Of a DNA stretch of 64,000 nt, positions 1 to 14,000 are shown piece by piece (within the stretch, counting starts at the first letter, position 1; every line of letters starts with the position of its first letter). The DNA is from Nageia nagi. Taxonomy: Eukaryota; Pinophyta. The notes under the pieces are model-generated. The model worked only from the letters and a program-made list of their open reading frames with translations, searched no databases and was not told the DNA's origin. The position numbers and the translations under genes were made by a program. Where the stretch lies: the NCBI GenBank assembly GCA_050084985.1, contig JBITNC010000001.1, positions 135,594,001 through 135,658,000 on the forward strand, read 5' to 3'.

Positions 1-179
1 TGCACCTTGACATCCTTTCTTCCCAAAGGTTGGAGCTGACTGGTTTGAAACTAAAGGAGAGGTTGAGCGAGCTTTAAACTTATCCTCTGTGAGAGGGTAG
101 TCCTTAATTTTATGCTTAGCTAATTACTAATGTTAACAATTGTTTGACATATTAATATATACCACACATTGCATAAAAG

Positions 180-510
180 AATAGTCCCCTATCTCTAAGT
201 TAATACTCTCCCGAAGATCTTTTGAAATATCAACCTTAACATACACTCATTTGGTAGGGCACACATAACACAACTTGAGGGGTTCCATGCAAAAAAATAT
301 CCCAAGAGGGGTCGCCAAACACTATAAAGGGCCATAAAAGAATTGGGAGACCTGAGAATTCTACCCAAACTGAAACTTCCAATGAAGCTTCATCATAAAC
401 AGTGAAACTGCAATAGTAGGGTTGAAAAACAAGGACAAACACACAAACTAAGGGCCCTTTTGCAATCCTTTTTAAGCTTGAGAAGGGTCCACAAAGCAAA
501 AAAAAAATCC
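180..510 (-). pseudogene. LINE ORF1 fragment (DUF4283-type)
   Basis: Read on the minus strand, this gives EASLEVSVWVEFSGLPILLW and, further on near 195-235, VYVKVDISKDLRES. The same VWVEFxxLPIxxW and CVKVDLTKDL blocks occur in the + strand LINE ORF1 at 41190-41745 and the minus-strand one at 52650-53978. Only about 330 bp remain. It lies upstream of the permease gene and is not part of it. Confidence 0.7.
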
Positions 511-1775
511 TCTTTTCAAATTCTAAATGTGTTCAACCTTGATACCAAAAGGTTACCATACTTAATGCATCCAACCATGCAATAAGGAATCACTAAGAAT
601 TCTACCTAGGAAGTAAGCAATAAGGGTACGTGCCTCAAACTATTCACATGAAGAGGTGAAATTAGCATTAAGAAGAGAAATCTTTAGGTACAATACCATT
701 ACCTTGTGATAAACCTTCTATACAAATTTGTAAGGGGATTTTAGAGGCGCCATGACTAGCTCCAACTTCGATAACTTTAGTATCAACCGAATTAGTCACG
801 TGACCTAATGCCATTAAAAGGTAACGATAGGACATTGCTAAAGGCATTGTAAAAGTAAGTACATGGAAAGTCTAATAAAATCTTGCACCATATCCTAATA
901 GGGCAAGCAAAATGGAGTGCTCTTATGGTATTTTTAGTATTAACTATATCTACTTTTTCCTGTCTGAAGATCATATGAATTTGTTCTCAATTTTGTAATC
1001 ATTATTTTCTTTTTAAAATCAACAATCTTGTATGGGTAGAATGGATATCCAATTTTTAAGTTGATAATATTTTTATAATATACTTTCTTTTATTTTTAAT
1101 ATTATCATCATTTCAAAAAATTTGAAATAATGTATTTAAAGTTTTTAGAATTTTCAATTGTATTATCTAAGGAGTTATATTATCATGTATGTCATCATTA
1201 TCATTTAAAAATCTTAAATTTAAGTTATCATTATCATTTGAAAATTTTTTAGTCAACTTTTTTTTATTAGAATAGGGGAATAGTTTAATTACACTTTTCG
1301 ACTCCTCTTCATAGCTTCAAATCATACTCTTCATTTCTACTATAACCTCTAATATATTCGTGTTCAAAAACATAATTACAACACAACCTCAATTCTACAA
1401 CCACTCAAACATAAACTTAAATCTCCATATTTAAAATAAACATCTCTAACAACCTTGAATTCTTTTAATCAACCTTTTTGATTCAACAAAATCACAAAGA
1501 ATCTCTAAAAATCTAACTTATAATGACATAGAGTATATGTTCGCTTTCAATTGAAAGTAGACCAACTTCCACGACAAAGATAGTATGATGCATATTAGTT
1601 TAAACTTTGTACGTAATCTAACCTGCGAATACGGCTTTTTTAAGTTTAATTATTTCCTATTCAAATTTGCCTTCCACCATTTCACACTCAAAGTCAGCGC
1701 CTTCCTGCTTTAGGAGATTTGATACAATCAGCCAAGCTCCAGAGTGGAGGCCCGAGCGGCCTTGATCGCTTTAGC
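511..1775. other. Upstream region of the permease gene; no gene seen
   Basis: AT-rich, with short ATTATCATCATTT-like runs around 1100-1250. It should contain the promoter and 5' UTR, but no convincing TATA box or initiator could be picked out by eye. The stretch just before 1776 becomes GC-richer (about 1690 onward), consistent with transcribed leader. Confidence 0.5.
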
Positions 1776-2003
1776 ATGGTCAAGCTGACTGGTTCAAAGC
1801 CGGCGCCGGATTCTTCTCCCGATGGCATTTTTACCCCTCTTCTGCCATACTCCTCTCTTCACAACGCCAAAATCATGGATGCCGATGGAAAACTCAGCTC
1901 GCCCACGGCCACGGCCTCCGCTGGAGAAATCACCGGCGGAATGGATTCCGGCGAGAAGCGACTTAACGAGCTGGGCTACAAGCAGGAGCTCAGAAGAGAA
2001 ATG
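1776..2003 (+). CDS. Permease exon 1 (N-terminal cytosolic region)
   Basis: Encodes 76 residues from ATG 1776. The first 55 are a Ser/Pro/Ala-rich extension with no recognised domain. Residues 57-75 (DSGEKRLNELGYKQELRRE) match the conserved N-terminal block of plant BAT1 proteins. The exon ends at ATG|GTGCTC. The region is GC-richer than its surroundings, as expected for coding sequence. Intron 1 is only 93 bp. Confidence 0.88.
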
Positions 2004-5000
2004 GTGCTCTTTTTCGTTCTCTTTCATGGGAAGTGGATGTTGTTTTGTGTTGAATTTGGGGTTTAAGTTAATGTCTTTCGGGTTGGAATGGTGCAGACAT
2101 TGTTCAAGACTCTTGCGATTTCGTTTTCAACAATGACGCTATTCACAGGAATAACGCCGTTGTACGGCTCGAGCTTACTTTACGCGGGCCTGCGCCTCTT
2201 GTTTGGGGATGGATCGTTGTCTCGTTCTTTACATGTTTTGTTGCGGTAGCCATGTCAGAAATTTGTTCATCATTTCCTGTGAGTATTTTTTTTTTTTTTC
2301 TTCAATTCGTTTTCTAGCAGTTTTCGCAGTTAAATATTTTTTTTCTAGTACTTTCCCTCTGAATTATGGCAATCAAGCGGTCATAGTTCAATTTCCCTGG
2401 AGTCGTGAATTGTCGTCTGCGTTTAAGTCATTTTCCCAGCGGTTTCGAGTTCGATAGGCGTTGAATTGCACAAACTGTGAAGAAAGTGGTTACAAGTTCA
2501 GTTCTCCTAACGAAAATTAGAAATCCATAACTAGTTACATTATTCCCTGTTTTGGCGTCAGTTGGAATCCTGCGTCAGACCCCAGATATAAACTTTTAAG
2601 AAATTTTTTAAATGTCTAATAGTATTAGTAAATTATAGTTGAGGAATCCCATAAAGTTGATATCATACATAAATGCTTGAGGAATCCCATAAAGTCGAAC
2701 ACTTTTAAATCTTGTGAAATATTATAAAATTGTTGTATATTTTATAAGGAATCCAGATGCACTTCCAAATTTTGGTAAACATAACAAATTTTTATATGTT
2801 TTACACAAAAAAAAAGGTGAACGTTTTTTTTAGATTTTGTTGATTGGCAAATAAATATTTTGTTTTTCAGAACCTGAGTAGGCGTATGCTATTTTCAGAG
2901 GATTAAAAGAAACAAAGTTTTAAAATTTTAAAAAGAACAGTTGCCACCTATTCAATCTTAAATGAGCATTGAGAATAAATTTGTTTCTCTTGTTTGTTTT
3001 TGCTGCATGTATGCTTTGCACAAGTCTATGCTGTTTGAATGTGCATTTTGCACAGAAATTGCTGATACAGTGATAAGTAAGAATCTTGTGGACATGCTGT
3101 GCATGCACTCAAAATTTTCTTCTGATTTCTTTGTTTGGATGTGAGAGAAATTGCTTGAGTGTTGTATTTGACCTCGTAAAACTTAAGAATCTGAATTACC
3201 TTTCTTTGTAAGAAGAGATGACATCTGCTTGCTAGAGGTGTTTCTTATTACAAGGAAATCCATGGGACATGCATCTCTGAATATGAGTTTGATATTATAA
3301 AATATTTGAGGCTTACAAGTTCATTCTTTGTCTTCAAGGGCAAGTGGCCATGCCGGTTGTCTGGGATATTGACTTTGGGCTCTGTTTCCTTTCTAGCCAG
3401 CTGGCTGTTAGGCATACATTCTCCACATGTCTTCAATTTCATAAACACTATTTGTTCTATTTTCGTTTTGGTCCTATCACTCACTTTCAAGCAGAGTCTA
3501 ATAAGCACTTAATGGCTTGACTCATTAATTATCCTTGGAAAAGCTTCACTTTGAAACAATTCAATCTATATGGATTAATTTGTCCATTTTCTTATTGAAA
3601 GGGGAAACTAAGAGAACATCAACAATGTGAAAAAGACGATTCAGATGGGAAGACTTCAGGCTCTGTCAATTTGAGTTGAAGTCCCAAATAACAAAACCAT
3701 CGATGAATACAGGTTGGCAATATTGCAAAGAAACACACATTGAATGAGAGAACTTGGAATTTGTAACAAAGGACATGTAAAGCCCTGAAGGTTAACTTTT
3801 GATTAGCACTTGGAAAATGAAACGTGGGAGAATATCCTTGTGTTTATAGGCACCAGATTCGTAAATCATCTAGAAATTTTGCTTTCACTGAAGGCGAATT
3901 GTCATAAATGACAAAAATAAAATATTAAAATATGATGCAATGTGATAGCCTTGGATGAATGACTAACGTTCACCAGGCAATATTATATCCAAACACCTGC
4001 CCAGAAGACTAACTAGGGGATAAGTTACGAAAGATCACATTCATGCTGGAGGAAAGGTGTCACCACGCTTAACACTCTTAATTAATTGCAAATTCCTAAA
4101 CTCGATACATCTCCTGAAGGTGCTTGAATTTTGTCTCTGCCTATGAGGTGTGAAAATGTATGCTATATGAAGCTTCATAGTAATATGTTTGAGATCTGTT
4201 TTCTTTTCCTGGACCAACTGCCTCATATAAGACATGTGAATCTCAATATGCATGGCACGGATGCTGGATTGTTTTGTTTTTTCCATAATAACTGCACTTT
4301 GGTTGTCTAGTTCCAGAATACTAGGCTGATTGTGAGTTATACCAGGTTCAAGCAAAAGCTATTGAATCCACTTATCCTCTTGGTTGACATCCAGAGCACT
4401 TCAATACTTTGTCTTTGCAAAAGATAATGCTATGGCATTTTTCTTCTAGCTTCCCTAAGCAACAAGACAATCGATGTGAAGGCATATTTTGAGTTAGATT
4501 GTTGATTGCTCACATCTCTAACCCATTCAGAACTGAAATACCACAAAGTAGATGTGTACTATTTAGAGTAGAAGATTTCTATGTCTAATGTGCTCTTCAT
4601 ATACCTCAATATTCTTTTTTCCCCTTCTAGTGGGATTATCTAGCATTAGCCATGAACTTGGATACACACTATGTTAAAGAAAATGTTTGGTCTAGGTAGG
4701 GTCAAATACAAGAGGCTTAACACAGTGGATAGAAACAAGATAGCATCAATGAAATGGTGTTTGGGATCTCCAAAAAATATTTTCACTTCTGAAGTCAAAG
4801 GAGTAGCAACATTCTTGTAATTGTCTACCTTGAGTTATTTGAAGAGGTTTGAGGTGTATTTAGGTATCAAAAAAAGCTATGTATTGCTCTTTGGCAAAAC
4901 TTACAAACCTAGAGATAAATGCAACAAACCTAGATTAGTCATCTTAATGTTTTTTCTTTCTTTCTTGTCTTTATACTCTTGAATTCTAATGAGGAATCCT

Positions 5001-8000
5001 TGGTGATAATTAAATTATCAATGAAGAGCACAATGACCAGAATATGACCATCTGTTCTTCTCATCTACAATTGCTCTTTGTTCCACATCTCAAAAACCCT
5101 GAGTTGATGATGATGAATAAATGAATGATGTCTTTTAACATCCTTTAAACCCAATGGTTTGTAGGACCTATCAAAATTTGTCCAAAGATAAATATAAATC
5201 ATTTACATATTTAAACGATAGTTTCTAACAAAATTAAGATTCATAATAAAATTGCCAAGATGGCAATCATCTCAGAGAATGTTCAAAGGGCTTGATTGGA
5301 CCTATATAAGGTACTAATTTAATTTGCAAACATACATGACAAATCCATGCTTCTCAAATCCTCAATGGTTTTTCCTTGAAATATATATTCATGCTATTCT
5401 TCACAAGGGAAGAAACTCTTGACATTTATATGGTGAAGCTGAAGCCTAAAACAATTAGCTAGGGTAGGTACAAGCTAGCTGAATTTTTTCGAGCAACTAA
5501 AACAAAGGCTTTGGTGTAATAGACTCCTTCCTTGGGAGAGAATCCTTTAGCCCCAAGTTGAGCCTTATCCATTTTGTTGTAGGGGTATATTTGTCCTTTT
5601 AGATCGTGTTAAACCAGAGCGTGCTCCAGACGCCACGGTTGATCCGAAGCACTGGAGAGGGCTGCCGACACTTCGGATTGGCTGGAGCGGTTCATAAAAT
5701 CAAGGCAACGTTCCAGAGCACCGCTGGAGCAGCCGGTCGCTCCGGGTGGCAATAAAAAAATTTGCAGCTAATTTAAAAAAAAAGGTCATAACTTGAAATA
5801 AAAAACATGGGGGTGGATCCCACTCATGCCCCCACCCCTCAGTGGTAGCTAGTCAGGAGGTTGATGATGATGATGCTCAGAGGTTGATAGGATTGCCATT
5901 AGACATGGAGGGTATCCAGTTGGATGATGAGGGCAACTCATCAGATGATCATGATATGGATGAGGCGGAGGATGCTGATTCTGACTATAATCAGAATATA
6001 TTAGGGGCACATGAGCCAGAGCTAGAGGATTAGACTTAGAGTCTTAGAGGCTAGAGCCATAGTTTGATACTTGATAGTTATGGTTTTGCTATTTTGAGCC
6101 TTTGGCATTTTGCTACTATGACATTATGACTCATTTTGATATTTTGACATTATGTACTACTGATTCAGACTTGTTTGTCACTTAATGACAATATGGCTCG
6201 TTTTGATTTCTCATTTTTGCCTTTCAGATTCATACTTGATTATGTTTTGTAATTTAAATTCATACTATATTTGATAGTAAAAATGAATTAAAAACAATGA
6301 ACAAGAAAAAATCTACAAATCTTGGGATTTTTTTACTAGCTGCTTCGCCTACCGAATCAGAGCCGCTCCCTAAAAATGACATTCGTCGCTCTAGAATTCC
6401 GGAGCGCGCTTCCGCTGCTTTTGACTCACAGTGTAACCTTGTTTTAGATCCATTTGTACCCTATAGTTACCTTACCATGGGTTGGGGGAGCTAATTCTCA
6501 ATCTTGTTCCTCATCAGTTCCTTATATTAATCTCTTATAGTTGGTTTTGATTTTGGGACACCATAGCCTTGCTTGTAAATAATAGGGTATCCACTTTAAT
6601 CACCTTGCTCATGAGAATAAAATTATCCGTTCGCTTTTGCCATTAGTACTCCCTGAATGCTCCTAATTTGTTGGATCCTATGTTTACTCTTGTGAATGTG
6701 CTTTCAAGTTCAAAGCGTTTCTAGGCTCTCCATGCCTAGAATTTGATGTGCATACTCATGAGATTAGTAGAAAGCTTTACCAACCTCATAACCATTAAAA
6801 TTCTCACCATGATCAACATGATGAGGTTCTTGGCATCATGTTCTCTTTCATGAGACTCATGACAATAGCATGACCATTCTCTTTATGAGTCATGACAATA
6901 GTAGCAAAAATCAAATATCATTCACATGTCTCAAGTCAAATGACTTGAAATGAGTATTCATCACTTGACTTAACAAGATTCTTCTTTTTTGCATTTTTGG
7001 GCCAGTTTTACAAAAAATCTGCAATTAATCATTGATTTGAACATTTGACATGCGGACACCATTCAAATAAAAAAGTATCTCAAAAATATAAAAGAAATAT
7101 TTCTTCATTTGCAATTTTCAAACTTGGTAAATAGCATAAAAGGTAATAGAAAAACATGAAATTGGCAATGGTAAGAGGTAAAAATTATGATCTGGTAATT
7201 TCTTGCTAGACTTCTAAATGCATTTGCAAGTCAAAATGGTTTTTTATTTATTTATGAATGAACAGTAATTTTTTTAAGGCCTAAGGTTTTATTGTTGTAA
7301 ATTTATATTGTAAATGTATTTCCTTAATAAATTTATTTCTTTCCCTTTGTAGTTGCTAGTCAGGATTTCCAAATTTTTCTCATTTTGCATAGCTAGCGTT
7401 TTTGTTATTCTGATTTCGCAAGATGAGGGGTAGACAAATGGACTCTTGTTGGAAGAATCGGAAATTAGGTAAGAAACCTAATTATTGCATTTGCAACCAC
7501 TATTAGTGGTCTCATAAATGGGAGAATCAACAGAATGAAATACCTTGCATGAGTAGTTTGCCATGATGTTAGGCCTTGTGAGAGAGCAAAGCAGGAGGTG
7601 ATGTGACAAGTTGATGATTAGTTGGAGGCCTTTCTATATAAGTCATCAAAGAAGAGACAAATTGAGGCCATAGCAAGGCCTTATACAACAAAAAGCTGTA
7701 GCCTTCAATCCATCCATTTCTGACAGAATTTGGTGTTGCCAATAGCTATGTAACAAACAATATTGGCCCTAGAATGAGATGTGGGGCTGCTAGTGCAAAT
7801 CCTAGGGCAATAATATATTAATAAGTAATTTCATTGTATGCAAAGATGTTCCCAGTTCTCAATCCCACGGAGGACACTAGGTCATGGAGCAAGGATTAGC
7901 ATAGAGGCCAACAAGGAATGTGCAAATTTGTGTTACTTCTCCATCATTATATTCAATGTTGCGAGGCCACTATATTGTGAGTATACGGACAATGCAATTG

Positions 8001-11000
8001 TTGTTTGTGGGCTTGGGTTCAAATCACCCACTTATTATGAATTGTTAGGCCTCATGCTTTAGGAACTTGTTAGTGACATTCAACTAATTATTAATGAGCA
8101 GAAGAAAATTTGGAAGAGAAAAATTTGCAACATAATGATGAATGAAAGGATTGATGGAGCAATATAACTTGCATCAACTTCCTTGTTTCTTTCTATTTAT
8201 AAAAAAACATTGCATTTCTAGTTCCTAACATGTTTTACGGTTAATATAAAAAATATTGTTTTTTGGTGACAAAATATGTTTTGGTCGTTTTAACTTTCTT
8301 TTGCTGAGTTGAAAGAGAAATGAGTTTTTGCCGAGTCCAAGTTCAATGACTATGTTCATGACCATGACTAGGTCCCCCATTACTATAGGAAGTTGCAAAA
8401 GATGTTTGATAATAGGGATTCCCTCACAGTCAATTAGAAGGGGATATCAAAAGACATGTTTGGAGCAATGCCTTTCATTAAAGTCGTATCCTTATGGTTA
8501 ATAATTCCTCACTGTTGACATGCTTACCATCATTTTTTGTCCTTATCTCCACCTTGATAACCTTCCCACGTTGCTTTTCAACCAATGGTCTGAACCTAAT
8601 AATATGACTCAAGGCATTGCTCCTTTGCTTGAGAAAGTATATGAACATCTTCGAGAACAATTTTCATTTAAGACAATAATGAAGCTAGCACGAGCAAGTG
8701 AGGAGTATGTATGAGATCACACCAATAATTGAAATTTTGTTTAGGTTAACTAAGTCCTTGACAATGCTAGTGTTGAGTACCCAAACCAAAAACCTTTCAT
8801 CTATTCACACACCAGCAATATAGCAATAAAGTTAACATTGAATATAGAAAAATGCAGGGCATGGTTGCAATAATAATGAGACTTGAACGAAGCTTCACCA
8901 ACCTCATAACCATTCAAATTCTCACCATGATCAACATGATGAGCTTCAAGACGATCCTTGGTATCACGGTTCTCTTCACGAGTCATGACCATGACAAGGT
9001 CTTCAATCACCAAGAGAAATTGCAAAGCTGGTCCATGAGAGGGCCCCTCATTTTAAAGCATAATTGCCAGGTCTAGCGTGTTTGGTTCGAATGGAAGGGA
9101 AAAAAGTTTAAGGGTCTCGTTTATCTAGAAAGTTTAGATTCGGTTTGGTTTTGAAAAAAGCTATACAGAGAGTGTGAAAACATTTAAATACAAAAAAATC
9201 AGAATATGTTAAAAACTCAATTTAATAAATTTTGTATTATAACATAAATGTTTCAAATGTTTAACATAAATTTAGTAAAAAATCTATTTTAATTAACATT
9301 AAACAAAATTTACATTTATAAATTTAATTTAATTTATTATATTAAATCTAAATTGAATATTTGTAAACAAATCCCTGTTCCCCCAAGAAAACATAAATGA
9401 AAATTCCTAGGCCAATGAAGCTTGTATCTTGGGCTTTACGAGATGAACAATATCTACCTGGTCATATTTGCTAGCATCAACCTTTCCCTTGCTACAAAAT
9501 ATTACTCACATAACACCATCTGACATGGTTATCCCTTGAATGTGAATTTCATTAATCTCGCTGCTCCTTCTCCTGTCATGGCATATGAAAAATTAATAAT
9601 GGAATCCAGAAAAAAGAGAGCCTAAACACTATTGCCAAGTGAACCCAAGCTACTTTGTGCTTTGAGCAAGAACATACAGGTCATGCAAATGTGATGTCAT
9701 TGAAGCAGCAAGTCTGCCAATGGAAGCTGCTAGAGACAGTGTCAGGTTTCCCAATCCTAGCAATAGTGGTATTTTTACTTTTAGTTCGCATTTCTGCAGT
9801 CCTTGCTGCCTGTATCAGGAAGGTAAGCTCCAGTGGCGAGCATCAGACCCCAAGCAGAAAGACTGGTTGATTAAGCTAGTAGAGGCTGGGCTTCCATTGG
9901 AAGCATGACCTCTTGATTCAGTGGATCATATTCCCTGCAAAGATGCATGACATGAGCCAACTCAGCAGACAAGCGACCTATAAGTGCGCTCCTTTTGATT
10001 AGAAGCTCCTCTGCCTCATTCCTTTAAACCTAACAAAATACAAAGGTACCTTCCTCTGTAAAGATACATAAAAAAATATTCTTTGTTATTTTGAAAAATG
10101 TAGACTAGCAAATAAATAAGGTCTGGATTGAACTTATTATTGTTCCGTAAAATCTGGTCCTGATCAAACATGAACCAGGTTCAGCCAGACCTGGTAACTA
10201 TGCTTTCAAGTAGGAGGGAAGATCAGAAGACATGTTGGGAGAAAATCCTTTCTGAAAAGTCATATCCTTACAGGCAATAACTTCTTGCCAGACATGCTTA
10301 CCACCATGCTATGCTGTGATCACCCGCCTGGATGGCCTTCCTACTTTACTTTTGAACCAATGCCTTGAACCTTATGATGCGATTCACAACATTGCTCCTC
10401 TGCTTGAGAAAGTACATGCACAGCCTCCTAGAATAATCATCATTGAAGTTTAGAAAGTAGATAGCATCAATAAGTGGCGGATCATGCATATGATTATATG
10501 TTGCTTTGGTTACCTAAATCCTCTATAATTCCAAATTTCCAATGATGAGAACAAAGACCAAGAGCCTTTTGTCCATTCACAAATTAGCGATATCGCAAAT
10601 GAAACAAACATTGAACTTAGAGAAATACAGGACATTGTTGCAATAATAAGAGAGAACTTCAAATGTGTAAGTCCCTTAGGGCACATTTTTACTAATACTT
10701 GAAACGGAAAATGATCACAATGATATAATCCTTTATGGAACCTTTTTCTCTCTCTTACATACCAATTATTATCTGTAGAAAAACAACACAAACGATCTGG
10801 CTTAAAACCCATCCCTGGAGTACTGTGTCATTTAAGTTGTACCCCAAAAACTTAGCTGTAAGCATTGAAATGCAATCATAAGTTTGATCACAAGTTCCCT
10901 GTTTGATCAAATACACTTCCTCTGCCCATTTTCAAGTTTCTGCCAACATTATATTCAAAGCCATTAAGGAATAAGAAAGCAACAGATTTCTGATGATCTT

Positions 11001-14000
11001 CCATAGTTTTTTAGTAGAAAAACAAAGCACAGGCATTACTAAGCCCATGGCTTTGTATCTCAACTCTCTGTGTCAAACTGAGGAAAGCATATTTTTTCAA
11101 GTGTCCTTCTGGGTTCGTTTGATTAGTGTCTCTTTGATAAAAGTTTTGCAAAAGGCCTCTGTGTCAGCTTTCCTTCTCTGGTTTTGGGGTCTTCAATGAT
11201 ATATACCAGTATATTTCTGATTTTCTTATATTAATTGCTCTCCAAAGATTTCATATTGCATCTTCTGTTGAGAATATAATTTTTATTTCAATTTATCATC
11301 CACACTAATACTGGAGAATGAAACAATATTTTGTCTTTCCATGAGACCAAAAAAGTGCTTTGATACCACTGTTATGAACCAAATTATAGTTCTGCTAATG
11401 TAACTGGAAAGTTAAAAGTAATACAGGCAATGCATGTAGCCAAGAGTCTTTACAGATGACCAGCACTAAATGCTTCATCGGAAACATGTCATTTTCAGAG
11501 TCCTTGCTTTTATACCCTGTAGCTTTATGATGCATATGGGACAAATAACTTTATAAGGAGACCTTTTTTGTTAAAAATTTTATGTACTTTTAACATTTAA
11601 ATATCTCCTGTTCTACTACTGATATATTGAATAAGGACTAATATATATTTTCTACACTTAACTCTCATGTTAGCCCTTATGATTTAAAAACGGCTTTATT
11701 CATGTCAGTTGTAGTTGGTATTTCTTTGTTGAAAATAATTTAGAATGTTTATATCTCATAATAGATGTTCTTTTGTTGTCATTTTGTGTCTGCTACAAGG
11801 TCTGGAACATGGTACATAGCATGAGAGTTTCAGTCAGAGTTCCTGTGACCTAGTGTGTTTGATTACTCACATGCAAGTTGTATCAACTCATCATTGACAG
11901 GATAAACACTATTGAATGAAATAAGAAGTCCCCATACATTATTTTCCCTATAGTTAGTAGGAAATTTCCAACTGCTAGTTTTTAAATGAAAATATTGTTC
12001 AGAAGGATGACTAAAACTCCCAAATTTGCTTCAATTATTGAATATGGAATGTAGTCTTCCAAGGCCAATTTTACCCCACTCCGAACAATTCGTGCTGCAA
12101 ACCTTAACAAGTGTTCTCTCTACTTTTAAGGATTCCTCAACCTTTTGATTCCGTTTCACTGTGTTTGAAATCACCTATTGAGTTTAGCATAGGGTCTTAA
12201 GGTGAACACACATCTTTCAGTGAGTGTATTTACTAGGGAAACACGGGGACTTGTCCCCCCACCTAAGGAACATGTTTCCCCTTCCCCCCGTCCCCGAGAA
12301 CATGCTGAAGGGGATGTTTCCCCGCCGTATCCCTTTTGGGGGAAATGATAGGTGTCATCCCGTAAACGTTTCCTAGCCTCAGGGAGCCGTCCCTAAAAAA
12401 GAGGACAAAAAGGGGATGTCTAGGGGATGTTTGACCATCCTTGCCGTCCCCTTTTACTTTTTAACATCAAAATTATAATTTTAATAATTTTATTTATGTA
12501 GAGCAGAGAAGCTAGTTGCAATGCATAGCTCTCTTCGCCTTTGTTCGAGAGTTAAGCAAGAGTACAAAGCATCTCCAGCTGCTCGATGGGATGTAAATCT
12601 AGAGGATCCGAGCTAGATTGATGAGGATGAGGATCAGGAGGAGTTTCTTCAGTTGGATGATGTTGAGGAGGATAGCTTCTCAGATAGATCAGTAGAGGAT
12701 GAGCCATTGGACTTAGAGTCATTAGGCTTAGACCAATAGTTTTACTTTAGTTTTCATTTTGACTTCATGTATGACATTATGATAATTTTGACTTCACATA
12801 TGAGAGATATGACATTAATTATTAATATTATGTACTTGATTCAACTTAATGACATTATATAGTTATGGGTCATTGATTATGCTATTAGCCTATTGCTCAT
12901 TCATATTTTAATATTATTATTTTAGTAACCTAGTTTCACTTTCAAATTTCAGTATTATGAGTCCTCAATTTTGTATTTTTATTTTTAGTATTTACTATTT
13001 GATATTTAATTTCATATTTTATTTCAAATTGAATGTTTCATGAATAAATTTTTGAATTTCTAGGCTTAATATGTTTATTGTTTTGTCACATATAATCAAT
13101 ACAATTCGTTTGTGTATTTAATTCATTATAAGTTGAACACACGTGAAACATTTTGAAAAGCAATATATTAAAAAATAATCAGTTGGTCAACATTTTACAT
13201 AAGAGAATATATGGATGCTTGTCTATTTTAATTACGAACTTGAAACGTTATTTTTATGCAATCTAGTTCCCAATCATCAATGGAACTCCTTTTGGCTTAA
13301 TTCCTTGGAATGAGGGAATCATCATGTATTATCTCCCCAAAAGCATGAAGCTTCGGTTTTCCTATACTTAATGTCATCTTCCACAGATATCCTGTCAATA
13401 TAGTAGTGGTGTTAGTTCGTAAAGATTCATTAAACTCATGACTGCACGTTGATAAATGATTTTATATCATTATTAGTTTTAGCAAACATACAGATGTGGA
13501 AAAATGATTGATATTTGATAGTCTATTTTCTTAATACTATGGGCATCAGCTATTGATATTAAGCATATTTCATGGTTTAACTAATTTGTGTTTTTATTAT
13601 CATGTTGAACTAGACAACTGGTTCTTTGTACTTCTGGGCTGCGCATTTGGCTGGACCTAGATGGGGTCCATTTGCATCTTGGTGCTGTGCCTGGCTGGAA
13701 GCCATTGGTCTAATTGCAGGAATTGGAACTCAGGTATTTAAAGCACATATGTATTGATTTGAAACAGTGTTTGAAGAATGATTACATCACAAAAAGTAAA
13801 TGAGTGTGCTGAAGTCTGGTGGATTTTCTTTAAAGCTGGTAGGAAGTCTTTTGTTGTGATAAACAGAGAGAATAAATCCCAGCCTTAGATTTAACTATAG
13901 AGGAATGAGATTAGATCTCATACTCATAAGATCCTATGGCTATTATATAATCTTATGTTGAGATTACTTAAAGTCATTTAAGTCACCTGGGACGTACACA

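Larger units (their letters stand above)
2279..13613 (+). other. Permease intron 2, about 11.3 kb
   Basis: Starts GTGAGT and ends TAG before exon 3. It contains copia, hAT and LINE debris, listed separately. 2279-3600, 9100-9650, 11600-12220 and 13130-13600 show no recognisable gene or element and are ordinary AT-rich intron. Confidence 0.85.

Noticed and set aside
1719-1775. Earlier start of the permease at TTG 1719
   Set aside because: Plant genes start at ATG. The first in-frame ATG is 1776, in a good context (A at -3, G at +4).
1794-2027. Minus-strand open frame opposite permease exon 1
   Set aside because: Shadow of a GC-rich coding exon. The + strand frame matches a known family and splices correctly.
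9655-9908. Overlapping open frames with a hydrophobic run, considered a small membrane protein
   Set aside because: Intronic, flanked by copia debris, no ATG with supporting context and no recognised homologue.
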